A stretch of 28,319 nucleotides of DNA from the NCBI GenBank assembly GCA_000827265.1, contig KN834774.1, forward strand, positions 510,229-538,547, written 5' to 3'. The stretch is from Collybiopsis luxurians FD-317 M1. Its lineage: Eukaryota; Basidiomycota; Agaricomycetes; Agaricales; Omphalotaceae. A program made the translations under genes and the position numbers. Shown here piece by piece: positions 11,401 to 20,376 of this stretch (positions are counted from its first letter, which is position 1; the number at the start of each line of letters is the position of its first letter). A model generated the notes under the pieces. It was given only the letters and a program-made list of their open reading frames with translations, had not been told where the DNA came from and ran no database searches.

Positions 11401-12611
11401 ACCGCTTCGCAGAATTCTTTTGCATATTGTTGTACTCCTGGCTGAGCAACGAAATGAGCAAACCACTGAGGAAAAGGGTAATACTCATAAGCTTTGACCG
11501 GTCTTCCTTTGGAATCTAGAAGTGGTGTATCGCATGGAGGAGATGACAGCGGAGATCGATTGGTGCAGAATTCGGGATAGACAACATCGTTGGATATTGG
11601 GGAATTCTGGGGTGCGTATGGAAAATTACAGCGAGGGCACACGGCATAAACCTCGGTTACAATCCCAAAGTTAAGTCGATTTTGAACAGTCTCTATTTTG
11701 TTTGGAATATCATCGAGGGAACGGGTTTGAAGCATAGTCGTCTTGACGCCTAGACCAGCCAGTGTGTTTCCGTACAAACGCATGATTTGTAAAGTGGCGC
11801 TGGCGGCCACCTTGCTTGCACCCGATAAGAGACGTTGAGAAAGGGCCAAAGCGTATGCAATCAGCGTAGGTACCAGATGTGCACTAGTTGGGTCAAGGAA
11901 GGCATTATCTAATGACTCAATGTTAGCTTGAAACCCTATAGCGGCCTTATCGAACTTACCATTTTGTATTTTAATAGGAGATATGTTCGGGTGTCGGGAG
12001 CGCCATTCTCGAAGGGATTGCTCAAGAGCTCGCATTTGCGTTTCGATTCTTACTAAAATATCTGATGCCTCCGGTCTGCTGATCTGTTGAACTTCCTTCT
12101 TGTTTATAGAGAGCTTTTCTTCGACTTCGAAAAGCACAGAGTCTATCTCCGCATGAGGATTGGAAGTTGAAAGTCCTTCAAGGAGCTGCATGCATTGCTG
12201 CAGATCAACTTCTACTTGAGTAGCTCAAAAACGCGCATTGATGCCTGCACGATTCATTAACCGTGGAAGTACTACTCGGTTCTGAAGCTCTTCTCCCTGA
12301 TCCTCATATGTGAGTAAAGCATTATCTATCTGTTATGAGTTAGTCTTCGTTCATTAATGACTAATGAACGAGGGCATTACCGCATCAGCTACAGTCATTT
12401 GAGTGAAATGTTTTAAGTCTAAGTCTGTAGTTTGCTGGTGCCTGGCATCGGGAGTAGGAAATACAGACAAAGGATCGGGCCGCTGCTTTTTGGAAGTAAA
12501 AGATGGGGATTCCGAAGAGGCACTAGCAATACTTTCATCTGGTAACAACTGATATTCTTCCTGCAGCATTTCCAGATGTGTTCGTTTGCCTTTACCTTTG
12601 GTGGATTTCAT
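8437..12611 (-). pseudogene. Plavaka/CACTA (EnSpm)-like DDE transposase, interrupted by four in-frame TGA codons
   Basis: This would catalyse cut-and-paste transposition of a CACTA-superfamily element. Translation starts at ATG 12611-12609. An intron at 12380-12330 and introns near 10130 and 9700 join the reading frame. In order it shows a basic Ser-rich start, a helical region, a CPRC-x(n)-C-x(n)-C zinc cluster (about 11650-11530), the FFLLHVDFF motif whose Asp (11262-11264) is the likely first catalytic residue, the CLNLP block, ADPMHAF with a second Asp (about 10670), a FPGERLIGKLQ region typical of Tnp2-like proteins, and a C-terminal VIGHAARWDF...VINLSE block. TGA codons at 12225-12227, 11196-11198, 9785-9787 and 8671-8673 lie in frame between conserved blocks; I saw no TAA or TAG. 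A proline-rich insert of about 110 bases near 10600-10510 is odd. The family call is by motif memory. The copy is probably dead, or decays one CGA codon at a time. Confidence 0.75.
12348..12370. repeat. Perfect 9-bp inverted repeat with 5-base spacer inside a transposase intron
   Basis: CGTTCATTA and TAATGAACG flank the spacer ATGAC. The structure lies wholly in the 51-base first intron (12330-12380) of the minus-strand transposase, so it could form a small RNA hairpin bringing the splice sites together. This may be chance. Confidence 0.6.
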
Positions 12612-13178
12612 CGTAGAAGTTTGCAAAAGAGTAACCGGAGGGTGACACAGTGGCGCGAAAAGATATAATCGTACGATCACCGGTGCTACCCGCGTGATTT
12701 AAGAGATGACAAGACTTGCGATTGATTATCGATCCTCGATCAATTTCTATCTATCGTAGTCTATCTATATTGTATCAGTTTGGTTGAAGAGGTGTTTTGT
12801 TCACTGTTATGCTCAGTTATGGCTACGCTGGATTCCTCATTGTCCAGGGGAGAGGGAGGCAGGGAGGGAGGAGGCAAGGCAAGCAAGGAGGGAGGGTCGC
12901 AGAGAGGGAGGGATGGCAAAGGTGCGAAATCTTTTATCTTTTATTCCTTTACTCAATCTGAATCGCGATCAGATGATGGTTGAAATTACACCGGCACGCT
13001 GACTTAGAGGAGAAATTTTGCGAATAAGTAGATTTCATTATATACACACACTATTATTTCGCAACTAATACGCTACTGGACTGTCAACGTTGAGTACTAA
13101 ACTGAAATCGACAGGGAAAAAATTCAAGGAAGGAAAAGAAAGGGAAGAGAAATCACTCTGAACTCCCCAATCAAATGG
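12612..13178. other. Intergenic region upstream of the transposase, with a purine-rich tract
   Basis: No supported gene. It holds the presumed promoter of the minus-strand transposase and the 3' flank of the next minus-strand gene. GATT/TCTA-rich sequence lies at 12718-12770, a GGGAGG-rich tract at 12846-12916, and an AAGGA-rich patch near 13115-13155. Open frames through the purine tract have low-complexity composition and are not coding. Confidence 0.6.
12846..12916. repeat. GGGAGG-rich imperfect microsatellite
   Basis: The plus strand is almost pure purine with many GGGAGG and GCAAG units. Runs of three or more G at short spacing could form a G-quadruplex on the plus strand. It lies about 240 bases upstream of the transposase start codon. 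Confidence 0.7.
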
Positions 13179-14840
13179 CTAAACATGCTCGTCAACAAGC
13201 TTCTGAGGAATTAGCGCGAGTCCGTGTTTTTCGAGATCGTCAAGTGTGATTTGCCGCAGCAACTCCCCAAGCCCCCCTTTGCGACATTGGCAAAAGCCAT
13301 CTGCTTGGTGCCTCTGGTCTCCTCTAAAAGTGCGGACCATAAGGCAGTGACAGCAAGTTACGACAGCAGTTGAAATCATGGTCCAAACGTCTTGAGGCAC
13401 TCCTAAGCGTGAATTCCATGCCAAAAATGCCAGATATAGATAGTCGGAGGTGCTGCAAGGAGCAGACACTGAAGGAGCTGCCGTTAAAGAGGTTGAGGGG
13501 ATCGCTGAAGGTCCAGGGACTGGGTGAGAACTTCGTCAGAATGTTTGTACCTAAAACAGACAGGATACATACCTTCCGGGCATTCTGGTGTGTTTAGACA
13601 GTGAGGAACCGCGTTCACATAACCCAAATGCGCTTGATATCCTTCAACTGAGAACACACACAAACAGCCAGAACAGGTACTGCTGCTGCGTAGAAGCTTC
13701 ATAAACGATGAGATGGGGGTACCAGTTGCGCTATTGAGTGCACGAACAATCTGTCCGAGCTCTGTGTCAAAGAAATGACCATGTTGATGGATAGCATTCA
13801 CTGTGTTGGAAGGGCTCGAGATGCTGTAAGGGAATAGTATATGTGGTGTCTCATTGGTGTAGTAGGCGGGATGTAACCATGGGTGAGCTGAAAAAGAAAA
13901 TAATAATAATAAATCGGTGTCTTAGATAAATAGCACAACAGTAAACCAACTTTGAAAAAATCCATTCTGGTATAGAAATCTTAGATGACAAACAACATCT
14001 AGGAAATATTAATGCTGAACCTGATGAAAAGTGTGAGCCTACCTGGGGATGCTCGCTCGGCAGCCCGGTCTCGACTATAAAACGAAGTCAGAGTTCTTGG
14101 ACCCCTCAGAGGTCTTGGTTTTGGGACGATAGGCAGATATCGAGACCGTAAATGGGGATGGCCTGAAGGAGATTGATTCAAGGATTAACCCACATCAAAG
14201 CCGAAAAATAAGTCAAACTTACTGTTGGCAGTGGCGTGAATGACTGCGTGGGCACCGGGATCGTCGTATTCTTTGTCCTCAGGTTCCGGGATTAAGACTA
14301 AGAAAAGTTGAGTAAAAGCCCATCATTGGTACAACAAAAATGTGCCTCACGAGGATATTTACACCCCTGATGAGGAGCTTTGAAAACATGGAATATTCTA
14401 CCATGCTGTCTGATTGCGCCCGTTTGTGCCAAGCTGCATTCGTCGTCCGTGCGGAAGGGATTACTGATATCAGCACATAACGGAGGACTATATCTGGGCA
14501 AGTTCGCGTATATAGCAGGACTAGCAGCGGTCATGCTCCCATCGTCGTCAAAAATAACAGGACTAGGCACAACAAGATGCACATGAGTAACGCAATGTTA
14601 AATCTAAGGAAAGTATACAAACAGGTGCCAATCATCCCATCTTTCTTCGACTTTATTGAATGAGATTAATCGATTGTTGCACCGCAACTTGCGGAAATTT
14701 TTGAGAAATTCTTTTGCCTTAGGTGAGTCGTACTTTATAATCGAGTCTTCGGATGTGAAGAGCGACAGATCAGATGTCACGGAACGGCGTGTGGTTCGAG
14801 GAGGAAGCCTGGCTGGGTGAGGAGTGGTAGAGTGGGCCAT
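13179..14840 (-). CDS. Cys-containing protein of an unnamed Agaricomycete family (WLHPAYY / CSGC motifs)
   Basis: The function is unknown. The ATG at 14840-14838 opens MAHSTTPHPA, and six or seven exons join in phase to a TAG at 13181-13179. Visible blocks are an N-terminal helical segment (KAKEFLKNFRKL), a beta-rich region with PVIFDDDGSM and VLIPEPEDKEYDDPG, a basic Arg/Pro-rich linker (14160-14045), then a conserved core with HPWLHPAYY, HGHFFDTELGQIVRALNS, GTPISSF and CSGCLCVFSVEGYQAHL. The last exon carries a CCHC-like TCCHC and a CQC pair. The paired Cys/His suggest metal binding, but no standard zinc finger fits. I recall similar WLHPAYY...GTPIS proteins as multi-copy hypotheticals in mushroom genomes. 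No in-frame stop was found. It lies between the transposase and the second C48 gene on the same strand. Confidence 0.65.
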
Positions 14841-15317
14841 GACTACAGCAAGACAATGAAGGAAGGAAACGTACGTGAATTTAGGGATCGAGACGGGGCA
14901 GTTTAAATAATGTTCTGATTCTTTGTTCGAAAATGCATAAGCGCTGCTTACCGCAGAAGTTCTGAACAAAGGGATGAACGATCACGAAGTCGCGCGCACT
15001 TCAAGCACCGTTGAATCATATTCCTTTGTCACCGGAATTATCGGAATTGGACAGTAGAAATATAATAATTCCTTCTCGGAGGGACCTAGGTGATGGAAAC
15101 CTCGATAGGGATGACGACGCTATCTTCTATCAATCGCGAGCAAAAGAGTAGTGTCCGCGTTACTACATCCGAAAGTTCAGTGGATTCAAGAGAGATTCGG
15201 CAAGTGTCACGCCTCGATATTCAGAGTATGCATAGCTTACCCGAGCTCAATCTGTTAGAGCGCAATATCACAATCTGGTATTGCCGTGATATCGTGAAAG
15301 TACCAGTCCTGCTTTAG
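14841..15317. other. Intergenic region, no supported gene
   Basis: The stretch separates the start of the minus-strand Cys protein from the end of the minus-strand C48 gene and should hold the promoter of the former. A plus-strand open frame of 75 codons at 15090-15317 shows no family motif and runs antisense into the C48 terminus, so I do not call it. Confidence 0.5.
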
Positions 15318-16798
15318 CTATATGCGTGGAAATACATGATATCTGCGTCCTAGTTGTAGCTCTTCCAACAAAAGTAATCGCATGCCGGCCATATTTCCAC
15401 AAGTAAGAGGTAGCCAATAGGCTATTGGCACTCGCTCGTCGTTGATTCGCAGTGCGTAACCTAAATGTATCATATATATAATTGAAAAAATACCACAGTC
15501 ACTGTGATTGAGCTGCTTAGGAATCTTGGGGGAAAAAAAAAGGTTATGAGTAGTCTTGATTCCAACGACGTGACGTACCTTAGGAGGAACTATCAGCTTC
15601 CATTGTCAATTCTGCACAGTGATTTCGCTAACCCAGGCATCCTCTACAGTGTACCAAAGCTTTTTCATATTCTGTCAAGTATAATGAATCGCTGACCATA
15701 CAGTAACTGACATAAATGTACCTCGTACACCTTCTCGTAAACTGCGATACTAGAGTCCAAAGAGTCAAATAGCTCGATAGTGGATGAGGCGCCGCATATC
15801 GTCCCAATGAACCAATGGGAATTATCCCGATTGATCAGGAAGATTAGAGTCAAATTCCCGTCATTGAAACGATCTCGAAGGGCCTACAGAAGTAAAGAAT
15901 TAAATCTCGACATTGGCTGAGCAGCCACTGCGCACACCTTTAACGGTCTAGACCTTATTAAACCAACTGAATTCCGAAGCGTACTATGCTCTTTCGTGCC
16001 TGGAAATATATATTGGTATGCAAAGTTAGTGTCGAAGTACGCGACGCTTCGATCGCCTGACGACGAGAATTGAACGTTGAACTTTGATACGAATGTATCC
16101 ATTATAGTCGAACTGAGCCACATCTTGGAAGCCATGTGGTCTAAGTGTTCGTGTTCTATTATATGTTCGTCATTCCAGGCGGTCTTTGGGATACATATTT
16201 TGTTATTTTCTCTTTTTAAAAGTCCCAAATGCTGGAATATTAATTACATTTAATGTAAACAAGGGCTTATTTAGAACTTTTCACATACCTCAGATAACAA
16301 GACACTCGCAGTGTCGGAATCAGTGAACCTCCACGAATTGATAGATCTTTCTAACGCCTGGCTCGTTGCCAGAAACGCTAGAAAAGCGCGCACAAACAAC
16401 AGTCGCTGCTCTGTGAGTAAATCAAATAACTGTGAATCACCCTGGATATCTCGTTGCTCGAGTATGCGATCGAAGCTGCTTGTGAGTAGTTTTCCTGTCC
16501 TTTCCAGCTCGCGTAGTTTTTCCCTTTCATTGATTGTTGACACATATAGATTGAACTCGCCGGAGGCAAGATTTCTCCAGAGGCGATCTTCCTTTTGATC
16601 TCCAATGTCACTCAACCGCTTCATCCATGTATTAGTTTTGGCCTGCCATTGCAGATATGATGCCAACAGATCCTCCATGCATGGTGGTAAAGGCAGCTCG
16701 GCATTCAGGAACCAATGCACAATGCCCTCAGCAAGTGCTTGAATATGATTACCTGTTCTGCCACCGGGCAGACGCACATTTCGTGATAGGAGCGACAC
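15318..16798 (-). CDS. Second Ulp1-like C48 cysteine protease with a novel N-terminal helical region
   Basis: This is a predicted SUMO-like isopeptidase. The supported frame starts near 16798 (not an ATG; true 5' exons lie upstream across the assembly gap) and ends at TAG 15320-15318. The N-terminal 170 residues (EGIVHWFLNAELPLPP, then EREKLRELERTGKLL) are helical and not recognised. An intron with donor GTATGT leads to KMWLSSTIMDTF, the protease entry motif. The catalytic His is in NSHWFIGTI (15815-15817), Asp in IELFDSL (15774-15776), and Gln and Cys in PKQLNHSDCGIF (15513-15515 and 15495-15497). An in-frame TGA at 15606-15608 falls between WVSEITVQN and QWKLIVPPK, just before the Cys exon, and no intron removes it while keeping phase. 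The catalytic set is complete, so loss looks recent or the copy is conditionally inactive. The N-terminal region could be a remnant of a KDZ-type transposase, but I cannot show that. Confidence 0.7.
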
Positions 16799-16987
16799 AC
16801 AGAACGCTAAACATCAATTGCACTCATCTAGAGAAATAACAATTAGCATGGATTTCTACGTACATTTATCCCGATAATCGTCTTCCGCATCAATACCTGT
16901 ATGATCGGGGCGATTCTTAAAGTTAAAGAAAGAAAACCGTCAGCTCTGGTCTTAAGAAAGGTGATAGATTTACACATTCCGCGATTA
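16554..16987. repeat. Left copy of a 434-bp exact duplication flanking the assembly gap
   Basis: The 434 bases ending at the gap are the same as 17078-17511 as far as I can read them line by line. The match starts exactly at the right gap edge and ends exactly at the left gap edge, the pattern of two overlapping contig ends placed in a scaffold without merging. Confidence 0.9.
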
Positions 16988-17077
16988 NNNNNNNNNNNNN
17001 NNNNNNNNNNNNNNNNNNNNNNNNNNNNNNNNNNNNNNNNNNNNNNNNNNNNNNNNNNNNNNNNNNNNNNNNNNNNN
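16988..17077. other. Assembly gap of 90 N, probably spurious
   Basis: Ninety unknown bases interrupt the second C48 gene. Because the flanks overlap perfectly, the true sequence most likely runs straight from 16987 to 17512, and the gap plus one copy should be removed. Confidence 0.9.
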
Positions 17078-17511
17078 AACTCGCCGGAGGCAAGATTTCT
17101 CCAGAGGCGATCTTCCTTTTGATCTCCAATGTCACTCAACCGCTTCATCCATGTATTAGTTTTGGCCTGCCATTGCAGATATGATGCCAACAGATCCTCC
17201 ATGCATGGTGGTAAAGGCAGCTCGGCATTCAGGAACCAATGCACAATGCCCTCAGCAAGTGCTTGAATATGATTACCTGTTCTGCCACCGGGCAGACGCA
17301 CATTTCGTGATAGGAGCGACACACAGAACGCTAAACATCAATTGCACTCATCTAGAGAAATAACAATTAGCATGGATTTCTACGTACATTTATCCCGATA
17401 ATCGTCTTCCGCATCAATACCTGTATGATCGGGGCGATTCTTAAAGTTAAAGAAAGAAAACCGTCAGCTCTGGTCTTAAGAAAGGTGATAGATTTACACA
17501 TTCCGCGATTA
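17078..17511. repeat. Right copy of the 434-bp duplication; carries a false second copy of a C48 gene exon
   Basis: It repeats 16554-16987. The minus-strand frame at 17322-17080 that starts with the LLSRNVRLPGG motif is the duplicate of the exon at 16798 and should not be counted as a second gene. Confidence 0.9.
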
Positions 17512-17953
17512 ACTATTCAATCAACAGATAATTTTTAGCCCGAGGATCAAGAACACCAAGTAAATAACACATACTTTCATAGCGATTTGCGTTTGCATGA
17601 AGAAGCAAGAAAGAAGGCTAAGTAAGGGAATAAACTGCTTTTATTTCGAAACTCCCTTTTCTAGCCCGACCTCGACATGCTTGATAGTTGATTCTTTGTT
17701 GTTTCCTTTCCACAAACAAGGTCGTTCCATTGACCCATTGATCGGACGACATATACTCTTCGTTCAAAGCGTCTCGGATCTTTGTTCATGAAATGATATC
17801 TTTGCTTCATTAGCTATCATCGCGGACGAGACAAAGGGGAAGTATATTCAGGTGAGCGCTTTGTTTTCTTGCACTCAAAGGCACTAAGTTAAGCGACGAT
17901 GTCTTTATAAACATAGCCAATGGCGAAACTCCATATATAACTTTCTCTTAACC
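17512..17953. other. Intergenic region between divergent C48 and RING genes
   Basis: It probably holds the missing 5' exon or exons of the minus-strand C48 gene (an ATG-AAA followed by a GTATGT donor lies near 17575) and the promoters of both divergent genes. I could not close a confident first exon. Nothing else is recognised. Confidence 0.4.
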
Positions 17954-18680
17954 ATGACATTGATCTCTAAACATCCAATGACTCTTCGAGGGCAAACTTC
18001 TGCGCGTCGAAGGCCTTTCCTGAATCGATCTGCAAAGGCGGCTACTCTGGCGGTGAGTACTTTCACATAACTCAACATCCCTTGCCTAAACCAATCTGGC
18101 CATGTCCAAATTAGAATCGCCCAGGAGTGACAAACAGTGTGGCACTGCATCCAGTAAGTGATTGATTAGTTTTTGCATATGAGCTGTATAGGGCATACAA
18201 CTTATGAATGGATTATACAGCGGTCTTCATATCGTTCCAGACCCAATAGTGGTATTATAAGCGGAAGAGCAATAATATGGATACTTGAGACAACTTCCGG
18301 CGGTGAGAATAGAACTCCTCTTCCACCGATGGACGCAATCACCGCAAATGTTTTTGCCATTAAATGTTCGAGGTGTTCGAACCTTGCGTTTCAACCGCAG
18401 ATGTGAGTCAACAGTACATCAACATCACCGGATAAACTGAACTACCTTGAATAGCGCATCTTGTGGACACACTTTCTGTGCGACTTGTATATCTGAAGTG
18501 CGTATGAACTCTGTAATAGGTAGAATACCCACACGGTGCACAACTTGTCGAAGTACTCTTTGGCATGCTCCTGCCCCGTGTCTCTCCCTACGAAACCAAA
18601 TCGAGTGGGTCGCCACGAAATCAGGGATTCGCATCCCTAGGAGGCTCAGACGAGAAACCATCTGGTCTGGTCGTATCTAG
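17954..18680 (+). CDS. Small RING-finger protein, putative E3 ubiquitin ligase
   Basis: Four exons (17954-18052, 18115-18153, 18221-18402, 18455-18680) join without a frame break into about 180 residues ending in TAG. The N-terminus is basic and disordered (RGQTSARRRPFLNRS). The RING spans the last intron: KCSRCSNL gives the first Cys pair, ASCGHTFCATC the central C-x-H-x2-C-x2-C set, and PTRCTTCRS the last pair, so all eight metal ligands are present in C3HC4 order. After it comes LRNQIEWVA, the kind of helix often found behind RING domains. Such proteins bind an E2 enzyme and help transfer ubiquitin; the target is unknown. The donor at 18403 splits an Ile codon. It is divergent from the second C48 gene and codirectional with the NPL gene. 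Confidence 0.75.
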
Positions 18681-18801
18681 ATACTTGTAGATGCTATTAA
18701 TAATAATCTCGCTCGTTACTAGCATTCAGTCAATGCATTATATTATTTCTTGTATGATACCGCCAAACTAGTCCCAAACCTTTACCGATTGCGTTCCGGG
18801 C

Positions 18802-20087
18802 ATGTCGCGATCACGGGGTATTCAGGTAACTATCATAAGATCAAGCCTCATGTTCAGGACAAAGAAAACGGTAGTATTTATAGCCTCGCGCATTCATTTC
18901 CCTCGATAACTGTTTCTCTTTGACACCCACATTAGAAACTTAATCCCCTCCAAAGGTCAATCCGTTTCAATATATCGCTCGAGCTGTGGTAAGTTAACAT
19001 TGATAACAATAGCTTAGGCTAACTCTCGACGTTTACATACTTTCACAGGAGCATCAATGTTTCTGAAAAACGTCCTGTGATTTTGAACGATGTCTTACCA
19101 ACCTGGGAGGAGATCAAGATCACTAAAGTATCTTTCGTCCATACTCTGGAGTCAGAAACTCGGACAATGTTGAGTGTTATACTTGAACCTGGGCAGTCAG
19201 GGACAAGTGCGAGAGATCCAATAGTCCTTTGTACATTGAATCCAAAAAAGGTGAGTGATCACTTCTTCAATTCTGGACAGCGCGGCTGATTCAATCAATT
19301 AGGAAGAGTATCATCATCCTAACTTTACATTCAATGATGCGAACGGCATTACGCAGCTTCAAGTGACTGGCCCCAAGTAAGACCTAGATATTATCCTCGA
19401 GGAGCTTGATGGATGATCACTACCTGCAGTACCCTCAACGTCGCAGGGGTGTTCAAAGTATCCACGAATACCACCAAGACGAGCAAACCCATAAGCAGCG
19501 AACGAAATTCCTCTACTCGCACAAACCTCCTATCCACTGGTAAGTCATTTTCAACACCAGTCCCCGAAGAAGGCTTATGTGGCCACCTTTTCAGAAATCT
19601 CTACTGATGCTTTGAGTAACGATGGTGAGATCGCACACATAATTGAATACGCTTTCCCAGAACTTTTTTTTTTTTCGCTCCTTCATTAGGCCGAAAAATG
19701 CCCTCGTCGAATACAACCCCGGCAAACTATTCCACTCGAGCACTTAGTGCCACTCATCACCCCCGAGAAAGCCGGTACCAGGCGCCAACTCAGCACACAC
19801 TGGGTCGTAACCGATATGAAAGCAGCCACAATTACTCGGACCAACCAATTCAAGGTGTGTCTTACAAGCTGAATGTTTGCGGATGTCTATAAAATCAGCA
19901 ATTTCTGTCAGGCTATTCCAAGCAGACCCCGAATGTATCCAGGTATCCACCAAATTCGTACCGCAGAGGAGGCCACAAAGCTCCTATTAGAACAAAAAAT
20001 CAGACGAAACCGTACTCTCCGGCAAGACGCCACTCTCAGAACGAGCTCGGTAGAAGACCAAATAGTCCCTCTGATAAACAGCTGTAG
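18802..20087 (+). CDS. Nucleoplasmin-like (NPL) domain protein with a basic Arg/Ser/Tyr-rich tail, no FKBP domain
   Basis: Exons 18802-18825, 18936-18988, 19049-19250, 19303-19376, 19430-19539, a short exon near 19595-19623, then about 19690-19855 and 19911-20087 all join in phase and stop at TAG. Residues about 20-130 look like the NPL fold of fungal and insect FKBP39/46 histone chaperones: ELWSINV start, IKITKVSF, IVLCTLNPKK, NFTF, and the closing VTGPNTLNVAGVF strand. NPL domains form pentamers that bind histones. In FKBP-type relatives an acidic linker and a prolyl isomerase domain follow; here the rest is about 150 residues of basic, Ser/Arg/Tyr/Pro-rich sequence with no isomerase motif. 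The protein is probably nuclear. NPL identity rests on pattern recall; the exon 1 start is the only ATG found in phase. Confidence 0.6.
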
Positions 20088-20376
20088 CGGTCATTTTGGT
20101 TGCCTGTTTAATAGCGTGATTCATTTAACTTAGATAACAAAAGACAAAAACCTCAATAATACAAACGTTTTCCGAAGTAATAATTGTGCCTGTCGATATG
20201 TTGAAAAACGAATGCTCAGTTCTTTCGGGTGCTTTTTCAATTGTCTCTCGGATAGTTTAAATGACGAAATGTATCGTAAAGAGACCGAGTATCATGATTA
20301 TTCATTTTAAGAAACAAAGAACGAAACCTGTTATAAGACGCAGGTATCACAGCTACATGTGCGCTCACTGTTAATC

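Larger units (their letters stand above)
3375..12611. mobile_element. Probable core of a Plavaka/CACTA-type DNA transposon (convergent gene pair)
   Basis: The convergent transposase and coiled-coil genes, with 3' ends about 170 bases apart, look like the two-gene layout of CACTA-superfamily elements. Both carry in-frame TGA codons, as expected if they shared a silencing history. I could not find terminal inverted repeats or target-site duplications by eye, so the borders given are only the outer gene ends, and the coiled-coil gene may be a bystander. Confidence 0.35.

Noticed and set aside
8671..12227. Nuclear code change with UGA as tryptophan or another sense codon
   Set aside because: The Trp-rich protein at 20377-21813, the NPL protein and the RING proteins use TGG throughout, have no internal TGA, and some genes in the window appear to end in TGA. 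CpG decay of CGA explains the pattern more simply.
12780..13002. Two plus-strand frames through the purine tract
   Set aside because: Their products are Gly/Arg/Glu low-complexity strings caused by the GGGAGG repeat.
3130..13178. CACTA-type terminal inverted repeats and target-site duplications
   Set aside because: Scattered CACTA/TAGTG words exist but none pair at plausible element ends by eye, so no borders are claimed.
16843..17322. Second tandem copy of the C48 gene exon
   Set aside because: It lies in the exact overlap around the N gap and is an assembly artefact.
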